From: Streptomyces megasporus
Lineage (GTDB): Bacteria > Actinomycetota > Actinomycetes > Streptomycetales > Streptomycetaceae
DNA length: 64,000 bases
Direction: 5' to 3'
Assembly: GCF_000718985.1 (NCBI RefSeq)
Contig: NZ_JODL01000038.1
Coordinates: forward strand, 18,130 to 82,129
Part shown: positions 7,966 through 17,513 of the stretch, piece by piece
Layout of the letters: each line of letters begins with the position of its first letter
Position numbering within the stretch: the stretch's first letter is position 1
The notes under the pieces: model-generated
What the model saw: only the letters and a program-made list of their open reading frames with translations
What the model was told of the DNA's origin: nothing
The model's database searches: none
Made by a program: the position numbers and the translations under genes

Positions 7966-9050
7966 ACACAGCGCTCGTCATCGGCACCGGACTCATCGGC
8001 ACGTCCGTCGCGCTGGCCCTGGCCGGGCGCGGGGTGCGAGTGCACCTGGAGGACCAGGACACCGAGCGGGTCCGCACCGCGGCCGCGCTGGGCGCCGGCA
8101 CCGAGGACCCCGTCGAGGGGCCGGTGGACCTCGCCGTGGTCGCCGTGCCGCCCGCGTACATCTCCGCCGCCGTCGCCGACGTGCAGCGGCGGAAGGCCGC
8201 GCGGGCCTGCATCGACGTCGGCAGCGTCAAGGGCGGCCCCCGGCGGGAGGTCGAGGCGCTGGGCTGCGACCCGACCACCTACCTGGGCACGCACCCGATG
8301 GCCGGACGCGAGCGCTCCGGCCCGCTGGCAGCCGGCGCCGACCTCTTCGAGGGCCGCCCCTGGGTCCTCACCCCGACCGCCGAGACCGACACCGAGGTGC
8401 TCAACCTCGCCCTGGAACTCGTCGCGGTGTGCGGGGCCGTCCCCGTGGTGATGGACGCCGACGCCCACGACCGGGCCGTCGCCCTGGTCTCGCACACCCC
8501 GCAACTGCTCTCCAGCCTGGTGGCCGCCCGGCTGGAGGCCGCCGACGAGACGGCGGTGCGGCTGTGCGGCCAGGGCATCCGCGACGTGACGCGGATCGCC
8601 GCCTCCGACCCGGCCATGTGGATCGACATCCTCTCCGCCAACCCCGGACCGGTCGCCGACATCCTGGCCGCCGTCGCCGACGACCTGGAGACGACCGTAC
8701 GGGCGCTGCGCGCCCTGCAGTCCGCCGACGAGACCGAGCGCGCCGGCGGGGCGGCGGGCATCGAGGACGTGCTGCGCCGCGGCAACAACGGCCGCGCCCG
8801 GATTCCGGGCAAGCACGGGCAGACCCCCGCCGTCTACGAGACCGTGGCCGTCCTCATCAGCGACCGTCCGGGCGAGCTGGCCCGCATCTTCGCCGACGCC
8901 GGACGGGCCGGGGTCAACATCGAGGACGTGCGGATCGAGCACGCCACCGCCCAGCAGGCGGGCCACGTCCAGCTCATGGTCGAGCCGAGCGTGGCCCCCG
9001 TCCTGGCGGCGGCGCTGCGGGAGCGGGGCTGGACCATCCGGCAGCAGTAG
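7962..9050 (+). CDS. tyrA: Prephenate dehydrogenase
   Basis: Oxidatively decarboxylates prephenate to 4-hydroxyphenylpyruvate in tyrosine synthesis. The Rossmann start VIGTGLIGTSVALALAGRG is at the extreme N-terminus. The catalytic-histidine region THPMAGRERSG and a C-terminal ACT regulatory domain (VLISDRPGELARIFADAGRAGVNIEDV, about residues 290-362) are present, consistent with feedback by tyrosine. 362 aa. GTG 7962 overlaps the aroH stop by four bases. tyrA and hmgA, the synthesis and degradation genes for tyrosine, are both in this window, though 38 kb apart. Confidence 0.95.
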   Translation: MNTALVIGTGLIGTSVALALAGRGVRVHLEDQDTERVRTAAALGAGTEDPVEGPVDLAVVAVPPAYISAAVADVQRRKAARACIDVGSVKGGPRREVEALGCDPTTYLGTHPMAGRERSGPLAAGADLFEGRPWVLTPTAETDTEVLNLALELVAVCGAVPVVMDADAHDRAVALVSHTPQLLSSLVAARLEAADETAVRLCGQGIRDVTRIAASDPAMWIDILSANPGPVADILAAVADDLETTVRALRALQSADETERAGGAAGIEDVLRRGNNGRARIPGKHGQTPAVYETVAVLISDRPGELARIFADAGRAGVNIEDVRIEHATAQQAGHVQLMVEPSVAPVLAAALRERGWTIRQQ

Positions 9051-9174
9051 GGGGTCCGGGTCCCCGGTAGCCTGGTGCGGGGGCGGGAAGGCATCCGACC
9101 GGCGAGCCCGCGCCGGCGTCCCGTGCCCCTTCACGACCCGTGCTCCGAGCAGTTCGAGAAAGGTGCCCGACACC

Positions 9175-9906
9175 GTGGCAGCAACCTCCCGGCAGGCGAC
9201 CTCCGTGTCCCCGGACGCCCCGGCCCCCGTCATCGTCGCCATCGACGGCCCCTCAGGCACGGGCAAGTCCAGCACCTCCCGCGCCGTGGCGGCGAAACTG
9301 GGCCTGAACTACCTGGACACCGGGGCGCAGTACCGCGCGATCACGTGGTGGATGCTGAACCACGACATCGACGTCCGGGACGCCGCCGCCGTGGCCGCCG
9401 CCGCGGACCGGCCCGAGATCCTCTCCGGCACCGACCCGGCCGACCCGACCATCACCGTGGACGGCGCGGACGCCTCCGGCCCGATCCGCACCCAGGAGGT
9501 CACCGACGCGGTCAGCGCGGTCAGCGCCGTGCCCGAGGTGCGCACCCGGATCACCGAGCTCCAGCGCGCCATCGCCGCCGCCGCGCCGACCGGCATCGTC
9601 GTCGAGGGACGGGACATCGGCACCACCGTGCTGCCCGACGCCGACCTGAAGGTCTTCCTCACCGCCTCGCCCGAGGCCCGCGCGGCCCGCCGCGGCGGCG
9701 AGCTGAAGGGCCGGGACGGCGGCCGGGTGGACCTGGACGCGACCCGCGAGGCGCTGCTGAAGCGGGACGCGGCCGACTCCACCCGCAAGACCTCCCCGCT
9801 GAAGAAGGCGGACGACGCCGTCGAGGTGGACACCACCGACCTGACCCTGGAGCAGGTCGTGGAGTGCGTGGTCACCCTGATCGAAGAGAAGCAGCAGGCC
9901 AGGTGA
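9175..9906 (+). CDS. cmk: (d)CMP kinase
   Basis: Phosphorylates CMP and dCMP using ATP in pyrimidine salvage and supply. P-loop [17 protein letters not shown] near residue 25, [12 protein letters not shown] for the nucleotide-binding region, [14 protein letters not shown] and the LID arginine-rich [10 protein letters not shown] are all present. I prefer the GTG at 9175 because GAGAAAGG ends eleven bases upstream; the GTG at 9163 would overlap that ribosome site. The last four bases overlap the next gene (GTGA), so the acyltransferase is coupled to it. The cmk-plsC-der order is standard in actinobacteria. Confidence 0.95.
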   Translation: MAATSRQATSVSPDAPAPVIVAIDGPSGTGKSSTSRAVAAKLGLNYLDTGAQYRAITWWMLNHDIDVRDAAAVAAAADRPEILSGTDPADPTITVDGADASGPIRTQEVTDAVSAVSAVPEVRTRITELQRAIAAAAPTGIVVEGRDIGTTVLPDADLKVFLTASPEARAARRGGELKGRDGGRVDLDATREALLKRDAADSTRKTSPLKKADDAVEVDTTDLTLEQVVECVVTLIEEKQQAR

Positions 9907-10601
9907 GCGGAGCGGACTCCATGCGGGGCGGCGCCCCGGGTCGGTCCGCCGTGCCCGGGGCGCCCGGCGCGCGTGGCGCCGCGGCCGGACGCCGCATCGG
10001 GATCGCGGTGATACGGGGGCTGTGGCGTCCCCGGGTGCTCGGCGCCTGGCGGGTCCCGGCCGCCGGTCCGGTCGTCCTCGCCGTCAACCACGCGCACATC
10101 GTGGACGGACCGGTGCTGATGGGCACCGCGCCGCGACCGGTCCACTTCCTGATCAAGAAGGAGGCGTTCGTCGGCCCGCTCGACCCCTTCCTGCACGGCA
10201 TAGGCCAGATCGGGGTGGACCGGGAGGTGGCCGACCGCACCGCGATCACCCGGGCGCTGGGCGTGCTGGAGCGCGGCGGCGTGCTGGGGATCTTCCCCGA
10301 GGGCACCCGGGGCGAGGGCGACTTCGCCTCGTTGCGCTCGGGCCTGGCGTACTTCGCCCTGCGCTCGGGGGCGCCCGTCGTGCCCGTGGCGGTCCTGGGG
10401 ACCACCGGGTCCCGGAGCCGGGCGATATCCGCGCTGCCGCCGCTGCGGAGCCGGATCGACGTGGTGTTCGGCGAGGCGTTCCAGGCCGGCGACGGCAGCG
10501 GCAGACGGACGAGGGCGGCGCTGGACGAGGCGACCGCGCGCATCCGCGAGCGGCTGACCGCCCACCTGGCCGACGCCCGCCGCCTCACCGGACGCGGTTA
10601 G
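9903..10601 (+). CDS. 1-acyl-sn-glycerol-3-phosphate acyltransferase family protein
   Basis: Membrane-associated PlsC-type acyltransferase, expected to add an acyl chain to lysophosphatidate or a related lipid. The catalytic HX4D box is NHAHIVDG and the substrate-binding box is [11 protein letters not shown]; a third conserved region, [11 protein letters not shown], follows. 232 aa. GTG 9903 overlaps the cmk stop. No obvious transmembrane helix precedes the catalytic box beyond a hydrophobic [10 protein letters not shown] stretch. The precise acyl acceptor is not determined by sequence. Confidence 0.88.
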   Translation: MSGADSMRGGAPGRSAVPGAPGARGAAAGRRIGIAVIRGLWRPRVLGAWRVPAAGPVVLAVNHAHIVDGPVLMGTAPRPVHFLIKKEAFVGPLDPFLHGIGQIGVDREVADRTAITRALGVLERGGVLGIFPEGTRGEGDFASLRSGLAYFALRSGAPVVPVAVLGTTGSRSRAISALPPLRSRIDVVFGEAFQAGDGSGRRTRAALDEATARIRERLTAHLADARRLTGRG

Positions 10602-10753
10602 GCGGCGATTGGGCGACGGGACGCGATTGGGCGACACTGGACCCTCGCGCCCGATCCGTCCCGCACCACCGCGGCGCCACGAGAACCGTGCGGGAAGACC
10701 ACACGAGGCCCGACATGCGGGCACGGACGACACGTACACGAGGACAGGACTTC

Positions 10754-12220
10754 ATGAACGAGCAGACCCACGTCGGCGACGAGCACGGGCACGGTGAGCT
10801 CGGTGACGCCGAGTACGCGGAGTTCATGGAGCTCGCCGCGCAGGAGGGATTCGCCGCCGAGGAGGTCGAGGGAGCGCTCGGGGACGCCGCGCACGGCCCG
10901 CTGCCGGTGCTCGCCGTCGTCGGCCGCCCCAACGTCGGCAAGTCGACGTTGGTGAACCGCATCATCGGCCGTCGCGAGGCGGTCGTGGAGGACCGTCCGG
11001 GCGTCACCCGGGACCGGGTCACCTACGAGGCCGAGTGGGCGGGGCGCCGCTTCAAGGTGGTGGACACCGGCGGTTGGGAGCAGGACGTCCTCGGCATCGA
11101 CGCCTCCGTGGCGGCCCAGGCCGAGTTCGCGATCGAGGCCGCCGACGCGGTGGTCCTCGTCGTGGACGCCACGGTCGGGGCGACCGACACCGACGAGGCC
11201 GTGGTCAAGCTGCTGCGCAGGACGGGCAAGCCCGTGGTGCTGTGCGCCAACAAGGTGGACGGCCCCTCCGGCGAGGCCGACGCCACGATGCTGTGGTCGC
11301 TGGGCCTCGGCGAGCCCTACCCGGTCTCCGCGCTGCACGGCCGGGGCACCGGCGACCTGCTGGACGAGGTGCTCAAGGTGCTGCCCGAGGCCCCGCCGCA
11401 GACCTTCGGCGCCGCGCTCGGCGGCCCGCGCCGGGTGGCGCTGATCGGCCGGCCCAACGTCGGCAAGTCCTCCCTGCTGAACAAGATCGCGGGCGAGGAG
11501 CGGGTGGTCGTCGACGCCCTGGCGGGCACCACCCGCGACCCCGTGGACGAACTGGTGGAGCTCGGCGGGAAGACGTGGAAGTTCGTCGACACCGCCGGCA
11601 TCCGCCGCCGTGTCCACCTCACCGAGGGCGCGGACTACTACGCCTCGCTGCGCACCGCCGCCGCCCTGGAGAAGGCCGAGGTCGCGATCGTCCTCATCGA
11701 CGTCAGCGAGCCGATCAGCGTGCAGGACACCCGCATCGTCTCGATGGCGGTCGACGCCGGACGCGCGCTGGTCATCGCGTACAACAAGTGGGACACCCTC
11801 GACGAGGAGCGCCGCCACTACCTGGAGCGCGAGATCGAGACCGATCTGGGCCAGGTGAAGTGGGCGCCGCGGGTGAACGTCTCGGCACGCACCGGACGTC
11901 ACGTGGAGAAGCTGGTGCCGGCGGTCGAGACCGCCCTGGCCGGCTGGGAGACCCGCGTGCCGACCGGGCGGTTGAACTCCTTCCTCGGGGAGCTGGTCGC
12001 CGCCCACCCCCACCCGATCCGGGGCGGCAAGCAGCCGAGGATTCTCTTCGGCACCCAGGCGGGCACCCGCCCGCCGCGCTTCGTCCTCTTCGCCTCCGGC
12101 TTCCTGGAGGCGGGCTACCGTCGCTTCATCGAGCGGCGGCTGCGCGAGGAGTTCGGCTTCGAGGGGACGCCGATCCACCTCTCGGTGCGGGTGCGCGAGA
12201 AGCGCGGACGCAAGAAGTAG
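10754..12220 (+). CDS. der: Ribosome biogenesis GTPase Der (EngA)
   Basis: Essential tandem GTPase needed for 50S subunit maturation. Two complete G domains are visible, each with GRPNVGKS (about residues 57 and 232), [16 protein letters not shown] switch regions, DTGG/DTAG motifs and NKVD/NKWD specificity motifs. A C-terminal KH-like domain ends in [11 protein letters not shown]. 488 aa, including a 50-residue acidic N-terminal extension typical of actinobacteria. ATG 10754 is preceded by AGGACAGGAC. The gene is followed by two nested or tandem hairpins forming a terminator shared with the convergent gene. Confidence 0.97.
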   Translation: MNEQTHVGDEHGHGELGDAEYAEFMELAAQEGFAAEEVEGALGDAAHGPLPVLAVVGRPNVGKSTLVNRIIGRREAVVEDRPGVTRDRVTYEAEWAGRRFKVVDTGGWEQDVLGIDASVAAQAEFAIEAADAVVLVVDATVGATDTDEAVVKLLRRTGKPVVLCANKVDGPSGEADATMLWSLGLGEPYPVSALHGRGTGDLLDEVLKVLPEAPPQTFGAALGGPRRVALIGRPNVGKSSLLNKIAGEERVVVDALAGTTRDPVDELVELGGKTWKFVDTAGIRRRVHLTEGADYYASLRTAAALEKAEVAIVLIDVSEPISVQDTRIVSMAVDAGRALVIAYNKWDTLDEERRHYLEREIETDLGQVKWAPRVNVSARTGRHVEKLVPAVETALAGWETRVPTGRLNSFLGELVAAHPHPIRGGKQPRILFGTQAGTRPPRFVLFASGFLEAGYRRFIERRLREEFGFEGTPIHLSVRVREKRGRKK

Positions 12221-12243
12221 GCGCGCGGAGCGCCGGCGGGACG

Positions 12244-12278
12244 GGCGGCCGTACCGGGGAGAGCCCGGTACGGCCGCC
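12244..12278. terminator. Terminator hairpin downstream of der
   Basis: Perfect 15-bp inverted repeat (GGCGGCCGTACCGGG at 12244-12258 with its complement at 12264-12278), five-base loop GAGAG, 23 bases after the der stop. It is one of two hairpins between convergent genes. Confidence 0.8.
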
Positions 12279-12283
12279 TACGA

Positions 12284-12310
12284 CCGTGCCCCCCGGAGGC
12301 GGGGGCACGG
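12284..12310. terminator. Second hairpin between convergent genes
   Basis: CCGTGCCCCC (12284-12293) pairs with GGGGGCACGG (12301-12310) across a seven-base loop. It ends two bases before the stop codon of the minus-strand gene at 12313. An outer pair TACGACCG/CGGTCGTA lengthens the stem into that gene. Probably the terminator for the leftward transcript. Confidence 0.65.
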
Positions 12311-12312
12311 CA

Positions 12313-12633
12313 TCACCGGTCGTAGGGCCGACCGTCCCGCTGGACGGGCGGCAGGACGGCGGGGAGGAGGTCGCCGACCCGCCGCCCGCCGTTCCAGTGG
12401 GCCGTCCCGGTGCCGAAGCCCGTGAAGCGGAACTCCTCCTCACCGGTCCGGTCCCCGGGCAGGGCCCGGAACAGGCGCCGGTACTCGGCGTAGAGGGAGT
12501 CGTAGATCGGGGTGGCCGAACGGCTCGACATCGGCTCGTACGGGGCGCGCATCCCCGGGATCTGGCCGCGGTTGAGGTGCGCGTTGTGGGTGCGGGAAGG
12601 TTCGTAAGGCTGCACATCACTGCCAACGATCAC
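12313..12633 (-). CDS. Conserved hypothetical protein
   Basis: 106 aa from the GTG at 12633, starting VIVGSDVQPYEPS. The central part, MRAPYEPMSSRSATPIYDSL and YAEYRRLFRALPGDRTGEEE, resembles a small protein family I recall from Streptomyces with no known function. No signal peptide, membrane helix or recognised motif is visible. It follows the 278-aa hypothetical gene after 50 bases on the same strand and may be cotranscribed. Longer starts upstream would run back into that intergenic space without a better ribosome site. Confidence 0.6.
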   Translation of the reverse strand: MIVGSDVQPYEPSRTHNAHLNRGQIPGMRAPYEPMSSRSATPIYDSLYAEYRRLFRALPGDRTGEEEFRFTGFGTGTAHWNGGRRVGDLLPAVLPPVQRDGRPYDR

Positions 12634-12683
12634 GCCGCCCGGCGGATGCGGGCCCGGGCGGGGGAAACGGACGCGCCGGACGC

Positions 12684-13520
12684 TCAGGTGCCCGCCAGCG
12701 GCATGGCGGCGGCCACCAGGAGGCCGCCCGCGGCGGCCTTCTCCAACGCCTCGCGGAGCAGGTCCTCGCGCGGCTGCTGACCGATGGCGCCGACCGGGGC
12801 GGCGTAGACGAAGACGGTGTGGGTCCTGTTCGCCGCCGTCCGCCAGTCGTCGGTGACCGGCAGCGGCTGGTGCGCCTGCCACCAGGAGGTCGGCTGCCCG
12901 CCCGCGACGCCGGGCTGGAGGATGGCGTGGAGCCGGCCCATGGCGAGCAGGACGGACCAGCCGGTGACGGAGAAGGGCGCCCGGGCGACGTCGTTCACCG
13001 GCATGAAGCCCTGCTCGATGAGGAGCGGCAGGAACTCGTCCCCGGACCCTTCGGACCCGGGTCGGGCGATCGGGGCGGTGGGCTCGACGACGAGGGCGGG
13101 GTGGAGCTGGTCGTCGACGAGGACCTGCCCGCAGGTCACCCCGAGGACGGCCTGGCGCGCGGCGGCGGGTTCGAGGTCGGCGACGGACCGGCCGGGGACG
13201 CCGTGGAGCGGGGCGGGGGAGGGCGCCTCGGCCTCGCCGGCCCGGTCGGCGGTGATGGTGCGCACGGCGTCCTTGAGCTGGTCCTCGGAGACCGGGACGA
13301 CCTGGGACGGGATGCAGCTCGCGTGAGCGAAGGCGAGCACGGCCGTCTCCTCGCCGACGAAGAGCACCGTGCTGGTGCGCTCCTGCTCGGTGTTGCCGGG
13401 AGCCCGGCAGGAGGTGCAGTCGTAGCTGCCGGGGGCGCCGTCGCCGGCGAGCAGCCGGGCGGCTTCCTCGTCGCCGATCTCGGCGCGGACGTCGTCGCTG
13501 ACATCGAGCATGGGGGACAC
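12684..13520 (-). CDS. Conserved hypothetical protein (Cys-motif N-terminus)
   Basis: 278 aa. The N-terminal half contains DCTSCRAPGN (two cysteines three apart) and a later HASCIP, which could be a small metal site or redox pair. The C-terminal half (LPLLIEQGFMPVND, WSVLLAMGRLHAILQPG, WRTAANRTHTVFVYAAPVG) is typical of an uncharacterised Streptomyces family. GTG 13520 or ATG 13511 could start it; the former fits the usual length. No transmembrane or export signal. Function unknown. It is divergent from the glycosyltransferase across a 750-base gap. Confidence 0.75.
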   Translation of the reverse strand: MSPMLDVSDDVRAEIGDEEAARLLAGDGAPGSYDCTSCRAPGNTEQERTSTVLFVGEETAVLAFAHASCIPSQVVPVSEDQLKDAVRTITADRAGEAEAPSPAPLHGVPGRSVADLEPAAARQAVLGVTCGQVLVDDQLHPALVVEPTAPIARPGSEGSGDEFLPLLIEQGFMPVNDVARAPFSVTGWSVLLAMGRLHAILQPGVAGGQPTSWWQAHQPLPVTDDWRTAANRTHTVFVYAAPVGAIGQQPREDLLREALEKAAAGGLLVAAAMPLAGT

Positions 13521-14267
13521 GGGCGAACTCCTGGCGTTCGGTTCTGATTCACCTGCACAACGGGCGACCGCGGACCGTGGTCACGCGCCGGGGGGGAGTC
13601 CGGGGGCACGGGCGGATGCGCGTGGCGGGGCGCGCGCCGGTTCGTTCCCCCGTCCGCCCGAAAGTGAGGGGAACACCGGGCGACGACGGCCGGGCGTGCC
13701 GCGACACGGTCGTCCGACCGGGTGGGAGCGGCACCCGCCCGGGCGCGGTTGCGGCGGCCGGACGGTGCCGCGCGCCTAGCGTGGAGCGGTGCCGCACACC
13801 CGCCTTCGCCCCCGGACCGGACCCGCCGTCCCGGGTCCCTCTCCCGGACTCCGCCCCGAGGGACCCGGAGCTTCCCCGACCCCGGTCGACGGGGCGGCCC
13901 GGGCCCACGGCGGACGGCGCCGCCGGTCGCCGCCCCCGCGGCGCCGTCGACCGCGCACCGACAGTTGACAGGGCGCCACCGTCCGCCCCGGCGTTCCGCC
14001 GCGGGTGGGAGGTGGCGCGCAGGCGAAAGAAGAGCGGAAACGCGCCCGAGCCGCTCGACCGCCCACCGAGGCTCCCGACCAGCCCTGATGGCCGGACTCC
14101 CCGCTCGGTTCCCGAAAGTCAACAACAATGGCCGAAATATTTGGGAACAGAGCGGTGAACCGGCCCAACCCCCGGAGGGCTTCGGTGGTCTTTTCAGGGG
14201 AACGCGACATCAGAACGCACCTCAAGGCAACGGCTTGTCCGCGCGATTCCGTGGGACATGGAGACGG
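13521..14267. other. Intergenic region of about 750 bases
   Basis: Between the leftward hypothetical gene and the rightward glycosyltransferase. Several long open frames exist on both strands but all are Arg/Pro/Gly-rich shadows with no start context or recognisable protein. A block around 14110-14150 is markedly less GC-rich (CAACAACAATGG..AAATATTTGG) and may hold the glycosyltransferase promoter. No RNA gene or repeat was recognised. Confidence 0.5.
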
Positions 14268-15548
14268 ATGCATATCTCTTTCCTGCTGCATCACGGGTAC
14301 GGCATCGGTGGGACGATCCGCACCACGTTCAACCTCGCGTGCGCGCTCGCGGAGCAGCACGACGTGGAGATCGTGTCGATCTTCCGGCACCGTGACCGTC
14401 CCGTCTTCGACCTCGACCCGGGGGTGCGACTCCGCCATCTGGTGGACCTGCGCAAGCACAGCCCGGACTACGACGGCGACGACCCCGACCACGCCCGTCC
14501 GGCCCGGCTGTTCCCGCGGGCCGACGGCAACCACCGCAAGTACAGCGCGCTCACCGACCGGCGGATCGTCGAGTACCTGGCCGAGACCGACGCGGACGTC
14601 GTCGTCGGCACCCGCCCCGGTCTCAACACGATGATCGCCCTGCACACCCGCCCCGGCCCGGTGCGGGTCGGGCAGGAGCACCTGACGCTCTCCACCCACC
14701 CGCGCCCCCTGCGGATGACCCTGCGGAGCGTCTACCCGCGCCTGGACGCGCTCACCACCGTCACCGAGGCCGACGCCCGCGACTACCGGCGCACGATGCG
14801 ACTGCCCGGCGTACGGGTGCAGGCGGTGCCCAACGGCGTGCCCGCCCCGGAGGTCGAGCCCTCCGACGGCACCGGCAAGTGGGTGATCGCCGCCGGACGG
14901 CTGGCCCCGGCCAAACGATACGACGTGCTGCTGAGGGCCTTCGCCAAGGTCGTGAAGGAACGGCCCGACTGGCGGCTGCGGCTCTACGGAGGCGGTCGCG
15001 AGGAGGCCAAGCTGCGGGCGCTGGTGGAGGAACTCGGGCTGTACAACCACGCGTTCCTCATGGGACCGGCCCACCCCATCGAGGCCGAGTGGGTCAAGGG
15101 CTCGATCGCCGCCGTCACCTCCAGCCTGGAGTCCTTCGGCATGACGATCGTCGAGGCGATGCGCTGCGGCCTGCCCGTGGTGGCCACCGCCTGCCCGCAC
15201 GGGCCGGGCGAGATCATCGCCGACGGGGTGGACGGCCGACTGGTGCCCACCGGGGACGTCGACGCCATCGCCGGCGCCCTGCTGGAGCTGATCAACGACG
15301 ACGAGCTGCGCCTGCGGATGGGCCGTGCCGCGATCGCGGACGCCGCCCGCTACGACCCCGCGCGGATCGGCGAGATGTACTCCTCGCTCTTCACCGAGCT
15401 CGTCGCACGCGGCGGACGGAGCCGCATCGGGCGGGTGCGCTCCTCGCTGCACCGCGCCCGAGGAGCCCTGCTCGGCGGGGCGTACGTCACCAAGGACACC
15501 CTGGTCCGCGCCCGTCAAGGCGTCACGAGAGGAGGAAGGACCGCATGA
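14268..15548 (+). CDS. Glycosyltransferase family 4 protein
   Basis: Retaining GT-B glycosyltransferase, probably acting on a cell-envelope or teichoic-acid-like polymer; the acceptor is unknown. N-terminal MHISFLLHHGYGIGGTIRTTFNLA carries the glycine-rich donor-domain entry. The C-terminal half has the GT4 signatures AAGRLAPAKRYDVLLRAFA, SSLESFGMTIVEAMRCGLPVVA and HGPGEII, with the E-X7-E pair in ESFGMTIVE. 426 aa from ATG 14268, preceded by GGAGACGG. It overlaps the next gene by four bases (ATGA), suggesting a joint pathway with that now-damaged transferase. Confidence 0.9.
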   Translation: MHISFLLHHGYGIGGTIRTTFNLACALAEQHDVEIVSIFRHRDRPVFDLDPGVRLRHLVDLRKHSPDYDGDDPDHARPARLFPRADGNHRKYSALTDRRIVEYLAETDADVVVGTRPGLNTMIALHTRPGPVRVGQEHLTLSTHPRPLRMTLRSVYPRLDALTTVTEADARDYRRTMRLPGVRVQAVPNGVPAPEVEPSDGTGKWVIAAGRLAPAKRYDVLLRAFAKVVKERPDWRLRLYGGGREEAKLRALVEELGLYNHAFLMGPAHPIEAEWVKGSIAAVTSSLESFGMTIVEAMRCGLPVVATACPHGPGEIIADGVDGRLVPTGDVDAIAGALLELINDDELRLRMGRAAIADAARYDPARIGEMYSSLFTELVARGGRSRIGRVRSSLHRARGALLGGAYVTKDTLVRARQGVTRGGRTA

Positions 15549-16341
15549 CCGCGACCACCCACAGACCCGCCGGCGCGCCCGACACCCCCCTGGCCACCGC
15601 GCCGAGCGCCGACTGCACCGCGGACAGCGCGGGCGGCCTCAGCTTCGACGTCGCCCTGCCCGGTGCGGCCGAGAGGTGGGACGCCGCTCTGCTGCTGCGG
15701 CTGCGCAACTCCGACCCGGAGGAGTCGGTGCGGCTGCCGCTGGTGCCGCTGTCGGACGTTCCAGGCGGCCCAGGCGGCCTAGTACTCCAGTCACACTTCG
15801 CGATCTGGTTCGATGGCCGTGCACGGCTGGCGGCCTGGGTGTTGTGGGGTGGGGCGGGATGAATGAGCGCGCGGTCCTCTCGGTGCGTTCCTGGCTGCGC
15901 TGGCCGCACGCCGAGGTGCACGAGATCTGGCCGGCGGACGGCGGCGTGACCCTGCGGGGGCGGCTGTACGGGGCCGAGCTCGCCCCCACCGCTCGCCTGG
16001 AGGCCCGTCCCCGAGGCGCCGCGGGACCGGTCGTCGCCGGGGAGGTCACCCCGACCGACGAGCCCGGTTTCACGGCGCGGCTGGCGTACGACGGCCTGGT
16101 CCGCGAGCGGGAGGCGGGGGACGAGTGGGACCTGTGGCTGCGCCCCGACGCGGACGCCGAGCCGGTGCGCGTCGCCCGCATCCTCGACGACATCGCCGAC
16201 AAGCAGAAGATCCTGCGCTATCCGGCGCAGCCCGTCGCCGGCAAGGAGGCGGGCGAGGACGGGGAGTGGTGGGCCCGTCCCCACTACACCGGCGCCAACG
16301 ACCTGTCGGTGCGGGTGGAGCGGGACGCCCCACCGGCCTGA
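15545..16341 (+). pseudogene. Transferase gene interrupted by an insertion/deletion scar
   Basis: The first half (ATG 15545) reads as the N-terminus of a Streptomyces transferase family: SADCTADSAGGLSFDVALPGAAERWDAALLLRLRN. The last part from about 15870 (LSVRSWLRWPHAEVHEIWPADGGVTLRGRLYGAEL to the TGA at 16341) is the C-terminal half of the same family. The central about 60 residues expected from memory (the AVLPSTVAL..RWDAY.. and NDLRSLVDR.. region) are absent, replaced by about 105 bases of unrelated sequence. This insert creates a stop at 15860-15862 overlapping a new ATG at 15859 (ATGA), so two short proteins of 105 and 160 aa might still be made. Original function, in an operon with the GT4 enzyme, is unknown. 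Confidence 0.7.
15762..15870 (+). mobile_element. IS-end-like insert within the transferase gene
   Basis: The stretch from about GGCCTAGTACTCCAGTCACAC to GGGGCGGGATGAATGAGCG does not fit either half of the host gene. It contains CTAGTACTCCAGT, which resembles termini of Streptomyces insertion sequences as I remember them, and a 12-base palindrome GCCGTGCACGGC. It ends with an ATG open frame, as a left IS end running into its transposase gene would. No transposase, matching right end or target duplication is visible, so this is at best a remnant. Confidence 0.4.
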
Positions 16342-16366
16342 CGCCCCACCGGCCTGACGGCCTCCG

Positions 16367-16410
16367 ACCGCTTCCGCGACGGCGTTCCACCGCGCCGTCG
16401 CGGAAGCGGT
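16367..16410. terminator. Perfect 18-bp hairpin before the WYL regulator
   Basis: ACCGCTTCCGCGACGGCG (16367-16384) pairs completely with 16393-16410 across an eight-base loop. It follows the transferase remnant stop by 25 bases and separates it from the regulator at 16453. Confidence 0.75.
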
Positions 16411-16452
16411 CGTCCGCGCGCCGGCCGACCGCGCGCCGGCAGACTCGGCGGC

Positions 16453-17451
16453 ATGTTGGAGACCTCGGCCCGTCTGCTGCGTCTGCTGTCCCTGCTCCAG
16501 GCCCACCCGGAGTGGTCCGGCGCCGAACTGGCCGACCGTCTGGGGGTCACCCCGCGGACCGTGCGGCGCGACATCGACCGGCTGCGGACGCTGGGCTATC
16601 CCGTGCACTCCACCACCGGAACGGCCGGCGGCTACCGGCTGGGCGTCGGCGCCCGGCTGCCGCCCCTGTTGCTGGACGACGACGAGGCGGTGGCCGTCGC
16701 CGTCGGGCTGCGCGCGGCGGCGGGCAACGCGGTGGAGGGCATCGAGGAGTCCTCGGTGCGGGCCCTGGCGAAGCTGGAACAGGTGCTCCCGCACCGGCTG
16801 CGCGGCCAGGTGAACGCCCTCGCCGCCTTCACGGCCTCGCTCGGCGACCGCCGCGGCCCCACGGTGGACGTGGGGACCGTCACCGAGCTGGCGAGCGCCT
16901 GCCGCGACCACCGACAACTGCGCTTCGCCTACCGAGGGCACGACGGGACGACCTCCCGACGCACCGCCGAGCCGTACCGGCTGGTCCACAACAGCCACCG
17001 CTGGTACCTGGTGGCCTGGGACGTCGACCGCGCCGACTGGCGCACGTTCCGCGTCGACCGCGTCACCCTCACCCCGCCGCACGGCCCGCGTTTCGTCCCG
17101 CGCGAGCCGCCCGCCCAGGACTGGGCGGCCTATGTCTCCCGGCGCGTCTCCACGGCGGTGTACGCCCACGAGGCCACGGTGCTGCTGCACGCGCCGGTCG
17201 AGCGGGCCGCCGAGCGGATCGCGCCCACGGCCGGGATGCTGGAACCGGTCGACGAGCACACCTGTCTGCTGCGGACCGGGGCGCACAGCCTGGAGACGCT
17301 GGTCTTCCACATCGTGACGGCGGGCTTCGACTTCGAGGTGCGCGAGCCCGACGAACTCAACGACCGGGTGGCGGAGTTGGCGGCCCGTCTGGCCCGTGCG
17401 GCGGAAGCGGGCCGGCGCGGGAGCGGGAGCCGGGACGGCGAGGGGCGCTGA
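16453..17451 (+). CDS. HTH and WYL domain transcriptional regulator
   Basis: 332 aa DeoR-like/YafY-type regulator. The N-terminal winged helix (RLLRLLSLLQAHPEWSGAELADRLGVTPRTVRRDIDRLRTLGYPV) is followed by a WYL ligand-sensing domain with the motif HRWYLVAWDVDRADWRTFRVDR, which often senses nucleic acid or nucleotide ligands. ATG start at 16453. It is convergent with the gas-vesicle operon (60 bases between stops) and has no adjacent target gene, so its regulon is unknown. Confidence 0.9.
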   Translation: MLETSARLLRLLSLLQAHPEWSGAELADRLGVTPRTVRRDIDRLRTLGYPVHSTTGTAGGYRLGVGARLPPLLLDDDEAVAVAVGLRAAAGNAVEGIEESSVRALAKLEQVLPHRLRGQVNALAAFTASLGDRRGPTVDVGTVTELASACRDHRQLRFAYRGHDGTTSRRTAEPYRLVHNSHRWYLVAWDVDRADWRTFRVDRVTLTPPHGPRFVPREPPAQDWAAYVSRRVSTAVYAHEATVLLHAPVERAAERIAPTAGMLEPVDEHTCLLRTGAHSLETLVFHIVTAGFDFEVREPDELNDRVAELAARLARAAEAGRRGSGSRDGEGR

Positions 17452-17513
17452 GGGGGCGTTGGAGAAGGGACGCCGGGGAGAAGCGTCGGGGGAGGGGAGG
17501 CGGGGACGGGGCG

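Noticed and set aside
13577..14158. Possible gene in the gap before the glycosyltransferase
   Set aside because: Arg/Pro/Gly-rich translation in every frame, no ribosome site or similarity; kept as intergenic.
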